This document shows positions 1-10,898 of a stretch of 64,000 nt of DNA, piece after piece; the first letter of the stretch is position 1, and each line of letters opens with the position of its first letter. Under the pieces are notes generated by a model that was given only the letters and a program-made list of their open reading frames with translations, searched no databases and was not told the origin of the DNA. The DNA lies in assembly GCA_949128115.1 (NCBI GenBank), contig OX421963.1, positions 34,703,979-34,767,978 on the forward strand, written 5' to 3'. The translations under genes and the position numbers were made by a program. Source of the stretch: Anaspis maculata. Lineage: Eukaryota; Arthropoda; Insecta; Coleoptera; Scraptiidae.

Positions 1-599
1 CTGATACCGATACTCAGATACTGACTTTTCCGATACCTGATACTCAGATACATGTATTTGAAATTTAATTTAAAGTAGGAAAAACGCGAGATTCACACTT
101 TAATTAGCTGCATGCTGCATCACGTAAAAATTACTTGGTTTTAAGTATATTTTTCCGTTTTTAAAAGCAAGGTTCAATCAAAATTATTATCCGTTTTTTA
201 ACAAGTTTAATTTTTTTCCAAAAATGTGAGCTGTTGCACAGCTCTGCAGTCAGACTTGTCCTTTTGATAGTTACAATGCCCCCAGTTTAAAAAAAAAACT
301 GACTCCGAAAACACAGAGCCTGATGCTGGAATAGCAAGGTAGTGTGCAGCCAGTTTTTTCAGATGGGGAATGTTGTTTCCTTCTTCCAATAATCCACTGC
401 AGATCTGAATGCAGATTTTGGACACCTGGTACTTCTGAAACACCCTGTTTTTTTTTTAATAAAATATTTGCAGCGAATGAGTATTTTCTCTTCTTATTCT
501 ATATTGACCTCAACGGTAAATTTCTGTTGAAAAATAAGGCTGCTTAGCAAGAAGCCGTGAGCGCATTTCATGGCAATCGACCGGCGCCCTTAGCGCTTA
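1..599. other. unassigned, probable DDAH intron
   Basis: No gene is recognisable. The first 55 bases contain imperfect repeats of a GATACTCAGATAC-like unit cut by the window edge, possibly the end of a minisatellite. The rest is AT-rich with homopolymer runs. It is probably intronic because the DDAH exon at 10112-10372 splices leftwards and no later exon was found. Confidence 0.4.
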
Positions 600-1458
600 T
601 ACAGGGTGTCCGTTTTTCGAGGCTAAGCATGGGTATCTTGCTTATCTTGAGAGATACAAAGTCGGTTAAATTAGGAAAAAATTGCGCATTTTTATGACGA
701 TCAATGATCCAAAAAGAAATTTGACGTATTGATTTTAGTTTTTGAGATATCGTAAAAAAACAAGAATTTGAATTTTTGTTTTCATTTTTTATTCAAAAAA
801 CGGTTGAAGGTGGCCTTTTCTAATCTAGACATTGTCAGAGCACTTTTTCAAGGGGAATTCGAAGCTGCAAAAATCTTCATTCTAGCTTTTAAAGCAACCG
901 AGATACGACATTCAACTTTTTTCTCTAATGGGCGCCATATTGGATTTTGATATTTTGGATTTTGGATTTGAATACGGTATTCTTTTCTGGTTACAACGAT
1001 GTGCCACATGTCACTGTTGAATAAATGTTCAACATTTACGTTTTTTTTTTATTGTCGGTGCTGATTTTGTTTCCAAAGCACTCTTTGAAAAATAAAAATT
1101 AAATTTTTGCTCAAAAGCATGAATTCAGCAGTGGCATGTGTTGTAACCAGAAAAAAAATTGTATTTGGAAGCTAGAATGAAGATTTTGGCAACATTGAAT
1201 TCCCCTTGGAAAAGTGCCTTCACAATGTCTTAGTTAGAAAAGGCTATCTTCAACTGTTTTTCAAATAAAAAATAAAAACAAAAATTACAAGTTTCTGTTT
1301 TTTCTCGATATCTCGAAAACTAGAACTGACAAGTCAAATATCTCTTTGGATCATTGATCGTCATGAAAATTCGCAACTTTTTTCTAATTTAACCGACTCT
1401 GTATCTCTAAAGATAAGCGAGATACCCATGCTTAGCCTCGAAAAACGGACACCCTGTA
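600..1458. mobile_element. foldback / Tc1-mariner-type non-autonomous element
   Basis: The left end starts TACAGGGTGTCCG and the right end is its reverse complement. Both are bordered by TA (598-599 and 1459-1460), the target duplication typical of Tc1/mariner. The left arm (about 600-1040) and right arm (about 1105-1458) are imperfect inverted copies, so nearly the whole element can fold on itself. No transposase is encoded, so it is non-autonomous. Assignment to the superfamily is inferred from the TA duplication and terminal motif. Confidence 0.85.
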
Positions 1459-1460
1459 TA

Positions 1461-2194
1461 CAGCGCTTGAATACAGCTTTAAAATAATACCGTGCATTTA
1501 GCATTCTTGCTATTGGTAATGAACTTCTACAGGAACAGAACTTGGAATTTCACAGTGATCGAATATCACGTCCCCAAATAAAATTCCGGTCATGGCACTT
1601 CACTACAATGCAATGTTTGGATATGCGGATAATGTACAAAAAGAGGAGTGCTCGTAAAATTACATTACTTTACAATTGTCGAGATTATTGTTGAGTGTTG
1701 AGTGTATGGCTCTTTTTTATTTTTGTCTAGCATCTTTTGTCTGCATTTCCCGTTACAAAACACCCAGTGAAATATAGGTGTTTACATCAAAGCTATGACA
1801 CAATATAACTGAGCAAATTATAGATGCAAAGTGTGACTTTTCCGCAGGTATGTAATGTTGGTGAAACCCATTGGTGATAGACATGTTTCACGTCCATGTT
1901 ATTTAGCATTTGCAAATGTGAATAATGTACGATAATAAAAAGTCATGCACCTTAACGTCAACTACTCACCGAGCATGTAGATCTACTAGACGTGGTCTTT
2001 GAATATAAAGGGAGTTATTGTAGACACAAATCTCTAGAATACGCCTATCACTTAGACGTATCTTATTATTGTACCCCGTACTTATACACTAATTTGTTAA
2101 ATGAACAACATCCTGCCCATTCGAGAAGCTAATGTGTATGATTTCTTCGCAAGAACAATTCGATAAGGACAAAATATCTTCAGCCGTAACTTGC
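1461..2194. other. unassigned stretch
   Basis: No open frame, tRNA-like motif or clear inverted repeat was recognised in this AT-rich interval. Confidence 0.4.
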
Positions 2195-2198
2195 GTAT

Positions 2199-2715
2199 TG
2201 TTACGTATTTCGCGTTCAGGTTCGTTTATAATTGAGACGATCGTTTTAAAACACACACTGTTTATTACTGCAGGTACTAGTATAACATACACGTCAATAA
2301 TTATTACTTGCGCTTGGATATCGCTTGCTATCGCTCTGAATTGGATACTACTCCGTAGGCCGATCCGTGATGTATGTATACCTGCGGCTGTTGTTCTGGA
2401 ATATTTCACCGTTCTCCGGCAAATTCCATATGGGTCGCTGCATGTAAATCGCGACCGCTCTCGAAACGTCGATCACCATCGCGTGTAATTCTGGCGTGCT
2501 CTGGAGTCGGCACCTCCGCCAAATGGACAGATGTGTCTTATTCTCATGTTGAAGTCTCCAGGTTAGTTCAACGGGCCAGAAGCCTATACACGTACATGTT
2601 ATGTATCTTGCTATGTATTTCTAGAGCTCCGCACTTGTACACTGCGATCTCATGCCAACAGTCTGGAAAGACCGCGTGTGCTCCAGAATCTACGCCAGAA
2701 TCGTCACTCGTAACA
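2199..2715 (-). mobile_element. solo LTR, same family as the element at 12963-16185
   Basis: Read on the minus strand, this begins TGTTACGAGTGACG and ends CGTAACA. It aligns through most of its 517 bp with the LTRs at 12963-13507 and 15660-16185, including the AATAAACAGTGTGTG stretch and the AACGATCGTCTCAATTATAA block. It is flanked on both sides by GTAT (2195-2198 and 2716-2719), a perfect 4-bp target duplication. No internal sequence is present, so it is a solo LTR left by recombination between two LTRs. Confidence 0.9.
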
Positions 2716-2719
2716 GTAT

Positions 2720-3539
2720 AATGAATGGGGTAGGTACAATCACGCGCCAAAACAAACTGAGACAGCGAAAATACTTGAGGACCTAGTTTCCGAATTTTTA
2801 GTTGTGAGGTTGATGCGTTCATCCATGTTGATTGCAGGCACGAAGTCAGACTTGACTTTAAATGTTAGGTGGGCCAGGCCTGAGCTCAATAAATCAATTG
2901 TGGGCACGGGGCACTTTCGTGCGCGAGCGAAGCAAGAAAATAGCGTCATCAGCGAAAAATTTTTAAGGTAATAATAGCCTCAAAAGTCAGTGACGTATTA
3001 GGCCAATCAGACGCCCAAAGCCTCAAAAAATTGCGCACTCTCTCTCCCCCTGATTTTTGTTTAGTTTTACCGAGACTCTTTTACCGTCAGTTCCACAAAA
3101 AAAGATGATCAGCAATCAGACTGATTGCAGATTAGCTGAACTGTTTTCTGCTGAATGCTGGTCGAGTAACCACAAAAACCGCCTGAAATCTGTATTAGTT
3201 CTATTATATTTTCACCATTGACACATGCACTGGCGCGTGCTGGCCCGCCGGGAAGCCGGGCATTTCCCGGTAGGCTCTCAGCCGTAGGGCCTCAAGGGGC
3301 CTTTCTTGTCTTTTTTTACATTTTTGAATTTTTGAAAAATTGGATCAATTTTTTTAGGCATAAAATTGACTATTGAATAATTGATTTCCAGACTTTTTAG
3401 ATCGTAAGGATATGTTTTGTATCAGTAATCGGATCGGCACATAACCATTATGTCCAAATCATCCGACACATTGTCTAAACCCTTGTTAATTTTTTCAATT
3501 ATTTTATTGTCCGGTACTAGTCTGAAGTGACTTCAAGTT
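2720..3539. other. unassigned stretch with GC-rich hairpin-like patch
   Basis: No gene is recognised. Around 3230-3300 a GC-rich patch contains short self-complementary blocks (GCCGGGAAG and TTCCCGG) unlike the surrounding AT-rich DNA, perhaps a transposon fragment. The rest shows nothing assignable. Confidence 0.35.
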
Positions 3540-3740
3540 CGAAATTAATCGGCACCATCGTTCAAATTTTACATGCTACACGACAAGGGCGCGACACCGG
3601 GGCGCCCTTGCATTTAGCAAGCATTCCAACGAAAGCAAGATACTCATTTTTTCACGGTCTGGGCTGGGAAATCGAATCTGGACCATCAGCACAGCAAGTC
3701 GGAGACCCTTTGATTCTAACACTGTATCTATGACCCGCAT
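3540..3740 (-). repeat. SINE-like repeat copy 1 (tRNA-related head)
   Basis: The stretch CGGCACCATCGTTC, then TTTTACATGCTACACGACA and AGCATTCCAACGAAA, matches in order the repeat at about 24936-25015 (CGGCACCTTCGTTC, TTTTACGTGCTATGCGACA, AGCATTCCAACTAAA). Each copy is followed by a minus-strand tRNA-like part. Here it carries a degenerate B-box-like AGATTCGATTTCC on the minus strand near 3675. This copy also has an extra GGGCGCGACACCGGGGCGCCC-like patch. Confidence 0.55.
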
Positions 3741-5495
3741 AGCTGGATGCTTTAGAGTCAATTATTGCATTCATTACCTATTAAAAGTAGAAATAAAAAC
3801 CACCGAAACTAGAACAGCAAGTCTTTTGTGATTGAATTGCAAACACCTAAACTTAGATATGCACTATAGATGTGGCAATCAGGTTTCATGTTTCCATATA
3901 AGGAACCGTTCAAGTGGCCTTTTGGGGTAGATAAATATATTTCCATAAAAGCAGTGATAGTGATACACTTACAAATGAGAACTAATAAGGCACCCGTTAC
4001 CCGTTTCAAGTTGCGCTTCCATAATATACGAGAAAGTTAATTGAAAAACGTCCAAATGTGCGTTACGTAATTACTGTAATGCAAACCGAATTGCATTTTT
4101 ATTCAAATTCGTGCCGTTATCAATGGTGAATATCTATATCAGGAAGGATAACTTTCAAGTGCTTCATGACAGAACAATAATAATAACTGAAAAAAAGTGC
4201 AAGTTGTGGACATGCAATGCTCCCTTATTCCGTGCCACGACATAGTTTTCGCGTGTACATAGACGCAGAGCGTAGAGGAAATTAATTTTTATTGTCGTCG
4301 GTAGGTAGGTACTTTCTACGTACATGCACAGTTATAAAAGCATCATAATTAGGACATTCATGTGAAAAATTAGTCTGGGAACAGTAGACATGTCGCGATC
4401 ACGAATGTGATATGGAGTGAATCAGGTGAATCTACCTACGGTTTTCTGACTGATGACATATAACTTACTAAATTTTGTTTGTGCCTCGTGTCCGTGGCGG
4501 CAGTGGTGTTAGATTATATAGGGTTATACATACTTGTACAATCGAGGGTACAATTTTATGAATTAATATAGAATTCTCAAGAAAAAAATTGAACCCAACA
4601 GTAGATATTTTTTCAACCTATCAACTATGGGCTTTTTAACGCATGTTTTAATAACATTCGTTATAGCCGGAGGTTTGATATCTATCGATCTGTCCGTCTG
4701 TCCGTCGTGTGATCGAGTTCTTCCTAAACTGAATGACATGGCGACTTCGACTTCAGGCTTTTTCCCAAATGATTACCACTTAGGTAGGTATAGATAGCAC
4801 GTTTTGTCACATCAAGCTTTGACATGCAATATCTCAAAAAATTGAATCACTCCGTGACTTTGTAAAAATGGGAAAAAGTTTCAGCAAATGATATGTGTGT
4901 ATGAAAAAGCCCAAGGCAACTGTCTAAATCAAAATCATAGTTATAAATACATTGAACAATGATGGAACTAGAATTACAAAACATCAATTTTGAGGGTTAA
5001 AAATCATGTTTTTTTTCTGATAAAACCGGTTAAACACATCTCTATCAAAATTTCAGACTTATTTTTAGAATCAGGATGTGCGATTTGCTCAGAAATGATA
5101 CCGAACATGTAAAAAAAAGTAATAGACACTTTGTGAAAAATTGCACCTCGGCCCCTTCGCAGCCGTCTGGTACGCCAGTGGTGCATGGTGCATGACATAT
5201 TCTGAAAACTAATTGCGTTGTGTTCCTTGACCTGAAAAATATATAGTCCAGCAAAAAAAATATAAAAAAGCAACGATTTCCAAAATGGTGATTTTTTGGA
5301 CCTTCGACCTCTTAGGAAGCACGCTAGTCACGGGTCCCATCAGGGCACCACTTCTTCAAAAGCGTTTTGCATCGGAATGAAATGCAAGGTTGGTTTTCCT
5401 AACGTCCGTACTAAAAAGTGAATAATGATATTGCAAGTTACGTCTTTGCTTGCTTCATTTACGGGGATTGTTTTTCTTCGAAAAAAGTAAGTATA
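3741..5495. other. unassigned stretch
   Basis: No gene or clear transposon ends were recognised. A short TCTGTCCGTCTGTCCGTC tract occurs near 4690. A GTAGGTAGGTAC tract occurs near 4301, a motif seen throughout the window. Open frames here are short and show no family resemblance. Confidence 0.35.
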
Positions 5496-6801
5496 CCCAC
5501 TCAGCAAGAAAACATCTCTGTGACATCAATTAGATGTTCAAGTCACACCTGCGATGTCAACAAAAAAAGTATATGCGATGTTAAGTGGACATCTCTGTTA
5601 CCTCTTATGTCCGGGAAATCAGAACATGAATGAGATCTCTCAAAGATGTCCAAATGTGACATACTATCTACATCACTATTCCACATCTCGTAGATATCAC
5701 TTTTCAACGCACAGGGTACGTCGCATTTTGGATGTGTATTTTTGATTAAAAATTAATTTTTAACCCATTTTCAACATAGTTTTATGTCATAGGAGGTTCC
5801 GCACCTATATTTACTAATTTTTACAATCTATACAGAAGTTTTTTCCTGGAGAAAAGTTGTTCTTCTATTGGCGTCCTCCGCAGGATTCGAACCTGGATCC
5901 CCACAGGTAATAGTTAGAGACACTGTTGCCAATTCGTCTAAGCTACCAACTTGTCCGATATAGTATATTTAAACAGGGCACTTGATGTCAGGGATATTTC
6001 TCGGGATATTTCATTAGGACTCCAAACGATACACCAAGCCCAGAGGGCCTCGCTGGGGCTCGAAACGTTACAGCAAGACACAAGAGTACTCCGTTGGGGC
6101 CCCGGACGTTACAATAAAACATAAACGGGAGTCATCAAAGTATTCGAAAAGCAATATAAGACAAAAAAAGGACCATTTTGAAGCCGAATAACACAAGAGC
6201 ATACACAAAAGGGTTCACCAAAGGTGCGAACGCGAAATTAAAAAACCTCTCAGTGGCTACGTCTCATTGACGTCAGTGAGATGTTACACTTCGGCAAGTT
6301 GAAAGCAGTAACAAAGTTATGTCCGGTAGATGTCTCATGTGTGATGTTCAATTTAAGTTTATTTCGAAACATCTATCAGACATTACATCGTATAACATCG
6401 CGGATGAACATCACATAGATGCGGAAGTAACGTTTATTGTGATATGTTATTTTGTGACACGATTGAGATCATCTCATTCATAAGACATGACATGCTCATA
6501 AATGACGTGCTGAGTGGGAGCCCGCCAAATTCAAAAATCTCTCAGTGGCTACACGTCTCACTGACGTCAGTGAGAGGTTACATTTTGGCAAGTTGAAAGC
6601 TAGTCACAATGTTATGTACGGTAGATGTTCCATGTGTGATGTTCATTTCAAGTTCATTTTGAAACATCTCTCAGACATTAAATCGTATAACATCGCTAAT
6701 GAACATCGCAGAGTTATGGAAGGAACGTTGAATGTGATGTTATTTTGTTACATGATTGAGATAATCTCATTCATGTAACGTGACATGATATGCTGAGTGG
6801 G
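5496..6801. mobile_element. composite repeat bounded by CCCACTCAGCA / TGCTGAGTGGG
   Basis: The motif CCCACTCAGCA starts at 5496, and its reverse complement TGCTGAGTGGG ends at 6518 and again at 6801. Inside, about 6249-6518 and 6541-6801 are tandem diverged copies of one unit. Both start CTCAGTGGCTAC and share GACGTCAGTGAGA, GGCAAGTTGAAAGC, GTGTGATGTTCA and a TGAGAT-ATCTCATTCAT block. The 5496-5745 part carries related motifs in the opposite orientation. This looks like a non-autonomous element with terminal inverted repeats whose right part was duplicated. Confidence 0.65.
5868..5957 (-). repeat. tRNA-derived sequence (SINE head or tRNA pseudogene)
   Basis: On the minus strand there is a perfect RNA polymerase III B box, GGTTCGAATCC, within a near-complete T arm (CAGG-TTCGAAT-CCTG). 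A weak A-box-like TAGCTTAGACGAATTGG lies upstream. The acceptor ends do not pair and no proper anticodon arm is visible, so it is not called as a functional tRNA. It lies inside the composite repeat 5496-6801. Confidence 0.6.
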
Positions 6802-6828
6802 TAACTGTGGTCTTTATTACTCCTTTTC

Positions 6829-8072
6829 ATAGTGGGGGGGTTAGCGGAATGGTCTGTGCATTTTGTGATCAAAACATGAAATTTGGCATACTTGTTCAGA
6901 AGCAGAAGACCCTCCTTCGCAATTCCAGATGTGGCGCCACGCAAGATTTCGCGCCTGATGCACTGTATTGCGGTTAATATACCTGCTAGGGGTAAATTCT
7001 GCAAAAATGGTTCCTGGACGGTCTCCGGTACCGCAGTTGGTATTTTTTAGTTCTGTTTAATTAAAACTACATGTAGAAATGAGTGAGGAGTACATTTTCA
7101 CAAGCAAAGTTGCAGATCGAATGGATGATTTTCGTGTAGAATACAGTTCAATCTAATGGCCTTTGAAATATTTTCAAAGATGAATAACAGTGAAAAAAAG
7201 TTTTGTGAAAATTGTCAAAGAAAAAACAGGTTTTCTCAAGTTAACTTGTTCGAACTTGTTTTTATCCAAATTTACACAAAGGAATTTGAGTTCAGGACAT
7301 TGAATTTAGTCGGAGAAGATACCAATCTTGTCGTGATCGATTCTTCATGGCCCAGGAAGAAAAAGAGCCACCCAGCCGAGTTTCGCCCTCTTCCGCGACC
7401 CACCTTCAACAACGATCGACACTTTTTGAGCCAAAATTGTATCAACGGGATGTGATGCGTTGAACTACAACGTATGTATTTGCATCCACTGGATTGACGG
7501 GTTCCATCGGGTTCAATACCCTGAATTTTGAGTTGCAATTTTTTTCCTCTCCTCCAATAACTCGAAGCTTCGGGGTGCAATTTTTGGCGAGTTTGGATAT
7601 GTGATAGGGCACTCAATTCTGAACAAAATATCAAATTTTCAGGACGTCCATATTTTTGCCGAGGTTTTGGCAATTTTTTTACTTACTTTCCTGTACTAAA
7701 ACAAAACTTTGTTTTAAAATGTTAAAACAAGGCTTTAACATGGCCTTAAAATGTATAAAAAACAACGTGTAAAGGCAGCATTCGATACTTTGCTTGTGGT
7801 AATGTACTCTTTACTCATTTCCACAAGTAGTTTTAACTAAGCAGAACTGAAAAATACCGACTGCGGTACCAGATACCGGCCATAGATCATTTTTGCAGAA
7901 TTTACCCCTAGCAGGTATATTAACTGCAATACAGTGCCTCTGGTGCAAAATCTTGCGTGGCGCCACATCTGGAATTGCGAAGGAGGGTCTTCTGAACACG
8001 TATGCCAAATTTCATGCTTTGATCACAAAATGCACAGATCATTCCATTTTTGGCCGTTAACCCCGCCACTAT
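6829..8072. mobile_element. long foldback element, ATAGTGG-ended family
   Basis: The left arm (about 6829-7108) and right arm (about 7790-8072) are inverted copies with roughly 90% identity by eye. Shared blocks include GTGGCGCCACGCAAGAT / its complement and CTGCTAGGGGTAAATTCTGC / its complement. The ends read ATAGTGGGGGGGTTA and TAACCCCGCCACTAT. The spacer of about 680 bp has open frames of up to 133 codons on the minus strand, with no recognisable domain. The ends and the motif TGATCAAAACATGAAATTTGG resemble the element at 19941-21040. Confidence 0.8.
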
Positions 8073-8216
8073 CAGTGCAATGAACGATTTGAACCATGAC
8101 AGAGTGAAATGTATCAATGATTTGAACCATAACAGTGAAATGATAGCGACAAAAACAGAAAATCGTCTTGGAATAAGGTTAGGTACTGTGAACGCACTAT
8201 ACTTTGAAACCGACTA

Positions 8217-8946
8217 TACAGGTGTCCACGGTTCAAGTGCTCTAGCTGTAGTGTTCTATTCTTTGGCCAAATGCAAGAAAATTTTTCTCATTTTTTTTTC
8301 CGGGCTTCAGTTTCCAAGTTACAGGGTGTCAAAAAATTAGAAAAAAAATGTCACCTTATTTTTCATTAAATTATCTTGTAATTAGTGGAAGTAATACTGA
8401 ACAAAAGCAATAATTTCTAATAAGTCTTCTTTTTAGTTATTTTAATACTTTCGATAATACTGCAGCTCACAAAAGTCTCATCAGTCAATTTATTGTTATG
8501 ATCGATTTTCATGTTTTTGGGCATAAAATGCAATTTTTCTTAAAAATGGTTGACTTAAGAGCTTTGGACCAAGAGTATCTTTTTTGCTCAGAATTGTCCG
8601 CGGAATCAGAAAATGTTATCAAAGATTGATTTTATCCCAGTGGCGTGCATATAACCGGGGTTAATTGGTGGGTAACCCTAATATCCACACCACTGGTTTT
8701 TCAACAAAGTGATAGTAGACCCTAAATGAAAGCTAATTAATAGTATATCAATCGTACCAAGTTTGGTTTTTGTGAAAATAGTGGTTACAAAGTTATAGCA
8801 AAAATAGATTGTTTTTTCTAATTTTTTGTCACCCTGTAACTTGGAAACTGAAGCCCGAAGAAGAAAAAATTATGAAATTTTTTTTCTTGCATTTGGCCAA
8901 AGAATACAACCCTACAGTTAGAGCACTTAAACCGTGGACATCTTGT
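8217..8946. mobile_element. long foldback element, GTCCACGG-ended
   Basis: Left arm about 8217-8342 and right arm about 8822-8946 are inverted copies. GTGTCCACGGTTCAAGTGCT pairs with a block at the right end containing AGCACTTAAACCGTGGACA, and TTTGGCCAAATGCAAGAAA pairs with its complement. CAGTTTCCAAGTTACAGGGTG is matched by CACCCTGTAACTTGGAAACTG. The spacer of about 480 bp has no coding potential that I recognise. Confidence 0.8.
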
Positions 8947-9089
8947 TGAAAAAGCCTCGGAAAAAGTCAATAAGGGGATTTTTTGTAACTTGGATACCTA
9001 TGTTGTGGAGGATGAAATTCTGCGTCGATATCCAGTATTCCAGTCATAAAATTTCATGACTTAATTTTTCTGAGGTTTATTGGGCAATA

Positions 9090-9470
9090 TTTTTGCCATG
9101 TTTGCCGCGCTAGATGTTCCCCTCGAAATAAAAATCAAACTGTTTTTGCTCGAAGACATCCTCACTAGGGCCCGTATTCATAGTCGGATCTTATATATAT
9201 ATAAGGTGGTCTTGAGACCATGTTTATTCAGACACAGGCTTGAACCAAGATGGTTTTATACATACAGTTATCATCTTGTGAATATTTTACAACATAATCA
9301 AATACTCCTACATCTTCTTAAGGTTGTGTTTGGGAGAAATCAGCGTATCAAAATTGAATAAGGTCGTCTTAAGACATAAGATCTGACTATGAATACGGGC
9401 CTAGGAATCGGGAGTTATTGCAGGTGCGGATAGTTTTCAAATAATCACCCGGTGTGTCATTTTTGGCTAC
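9090..9470. repeat. dispersed repeat interrupted by a MITE
   Basis: Sequence on both sides of the MITE at 9169-9401 matches an uninterrupted copy at about 57640-57722. The left side shares CTGTTTTTGCT-like sequence ending CACTAG or TTACTAG. The right side shares TAGGAATCGGGAGTTA and later ATCACCCGGT. The end ATCACCCGGTRT resembles a mariner-type terminus, but the other end was not identified. Confidence 0.6.
9169..9401. mobile_element. MITE with GGCCCGTATTCATAGTC ends
   Basis: A 233-bp element has terminal inverted repeats GGCCCGTATTCATAGTC and its complement, continuing imperfectly through GATCTTAT and GGTCKTCTTRAGAC. It is flanked by TAG on both sides (9166-9168 and 9402-9404). The related copy at 57671 has a single TAG and no insert, which supports these boundaries. 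A 3-bp duplication fits PIF/Harbinger-like insertion, though a 4-bp CTAG reading cannot be excluded. Confidence 0.85.
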
Positions 9471-10111
9471 CTACAAGAATTGTTATTATGTATGTACTTG
9501 TACTTACGTACCTATTACCTATACCAACCTGCATAAATTTAAAGTAAGTATGTCTGTATGAGACAGTTACCAAGAAAACCGAATCGCAAACTTCCCCCCT
9601 CCCCGCCTTTTCATTAAATGGTAAGTATTATAAGTAGGTACCTAAGCGTGCCGGTTCATACATTAACCCGTGGCTGACTTTTACAGATGATATTCTAATT
9701 TTACTAGACAAAAAAAAACAGATTGTTGGTTTAAAGGCAGAGGCGAAAAAAGTCGCTTCATAATATTAAAAGTCGCGGTCACACCAGCGATATGAATGAC
9801 TGTGAATGACCACTCCGATGGCAATTTATTATTAGTAAAATTAGTACTACAGGAGCGTGAGACATCATGATCGCTGACCCAATTGTTAATTGGTCAATAA
9901 TAGGACAATTGACCGAGACCGCGCTTTTGCGATATGATAAGCCAGGTGGAAGTGACGCTTTAGTGCTCTCTGTCCATCATCATCAGCTTTTTGCGAGTAA
10001 TTCAAAGACAATGGTTCTTCAGATGAAGAGCTCATTGAGTCCAGGTGCCCCATCAGCAAGTTCCATGGCCAATAAACATAAGAGTACGCAATGCATGGAA
10101 GCTATAATTAC
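9471..10111. other. start of DDAH intron 1, unassigned
   Basis: This lies immediately downstream (minus strand) of the DDAH exon 1 donor. It holds no recognised exon. A short GTACTTACGTACCTATTACC tract near 9495 belongs to the scattered GTAGGTACC-type sequences of this genome. Confidence 0.4.
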
Positions 10112-10372
10112 TTCTTTGGCGCGATTCGGCGCTCCGGGCCTGGTGATCAGCGCGGTGCCGTTGCAGACGACAGCGGTGTCTTCGACGAAGACGCACTCCG
10201 GAAGCTGCTCGTCCGGCGGCAGCTCGATGACATCCAGCCCCAGCTCGCGGAGGAGACGCACGTAGGTCTCGTGCTGCTTCTTGGCCTCGTCCAGCTCCAC
10301 CGTCGAGCAGCGGCTCTTGAGCGACAGCGGCATCCTGCAGACGACGGCGTGTGTGTATCGAAACGCCGCCAT
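10112..10372 (-). CDS. Ddah: dimethylarginine dimethylaminohydrolase, first coding exon
   Basis: This exon encodes the first 87 residues of DDAH, a cytosolic enzyme of the amidinotransferase fold that hydrolyses methylated arginines to citrulline and methylamines. In vertebrates this relieves inhibition of nitric oxide synthase; that role in insects is inferred. The start is the ATG at 10372 (MAAFRYTHAVVCR). Diagnostic family blocks are ELDEAKKQHETYVRLL (about 26-41), the acidic-site segment ECVFVEDTAVVC (about 59-70) and ALITRPGAPNRAKE (about 74-87). The frame is open past 10112, but homology stops exactly at a GTAATT donor on the minus strand, giving a phase-0 exon of 261 bp. The His and Cys active-site residues lie in later exons, not found between 1 and 10111. 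Local base composition is much more GC-rich than its surroundings. Confidence 0.93.
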
Positions 10373-10640
10373 GATGTTGACGGTGCGTGATCCTCTCCGA
10401 CGAGGACGCCAGCCACTCGTAGCACGACGCGAACGCGACTACCGACCGACAAAGCGGTTGGTGGAGGCGCGGCGCGCGGAATTCAGAATACAATCATGAG
10501 CATCAGGCACGGCGAGAAGGTACCCGGTCGGACGGCCTCGCGGGCCGCAGCGTATTGTTATTGTAGCCGACCACTGGTGTGGCACAGAAAGCTTCGGCTG
10601 TGGACCCCGTAAAGTGTGCTTGGGACTTGGGAGCCATGGG
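10373..10640 (-). promoter_or_regulatory. GC-rich 5' UTR/promoter region of DDAH
   Basis: The DNA just upstream of the DDAH start codon is GC-rich and contains many CG dinucleotides (for example around 10440-10490 and 10520-10550), in contrast to the AT-rich surroundings. No obvious TATA box was seen. It probably contains the transcription start and 5' UTR. This is inferred from position and composition only. Confidence 0.4.
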
Positions 10641-10894
10641 ATCCCTTCAAAGGGGATGAAAGGCTGAAAGGTGGAGGGTTGATGATGGGGCAGCATACAT
10701 GAGTGGGACCACAGGGCCGGCTTTAACTGCCACCACAGCAGGCAGGTGCGAATAGGTCACCACAGATAACTTCGGGGAACAAAAATTTGCATGTCGATAC
10801 ACCATAACAAAAAATTGTCTTCATTTCTGTCGCGGAACCTCTAATCGCAGGCATGTTACCTACCACAATAATACCTACCTACTTCTCGAAAAAT
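10641..10894. other. unassigned intergenic stretch
   Basis: Nothing is recognised between the DDAH upstream island and the solo LTR. A short ACCTACCACAATAATACCTACCTAC-like tract sits near 10860. Confidence 0.35.
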
Positions 10895-10898
10895 GTAT

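Noticed and set aside
9867..10499. Several 72-146 codon open frames on both strands overlapping DDAH exon 1
   Set aside because: They are by-products of the GC-rich exon; only the 10372 to 10112 minus frame shows DDAH family blocks and a consistent donor site.
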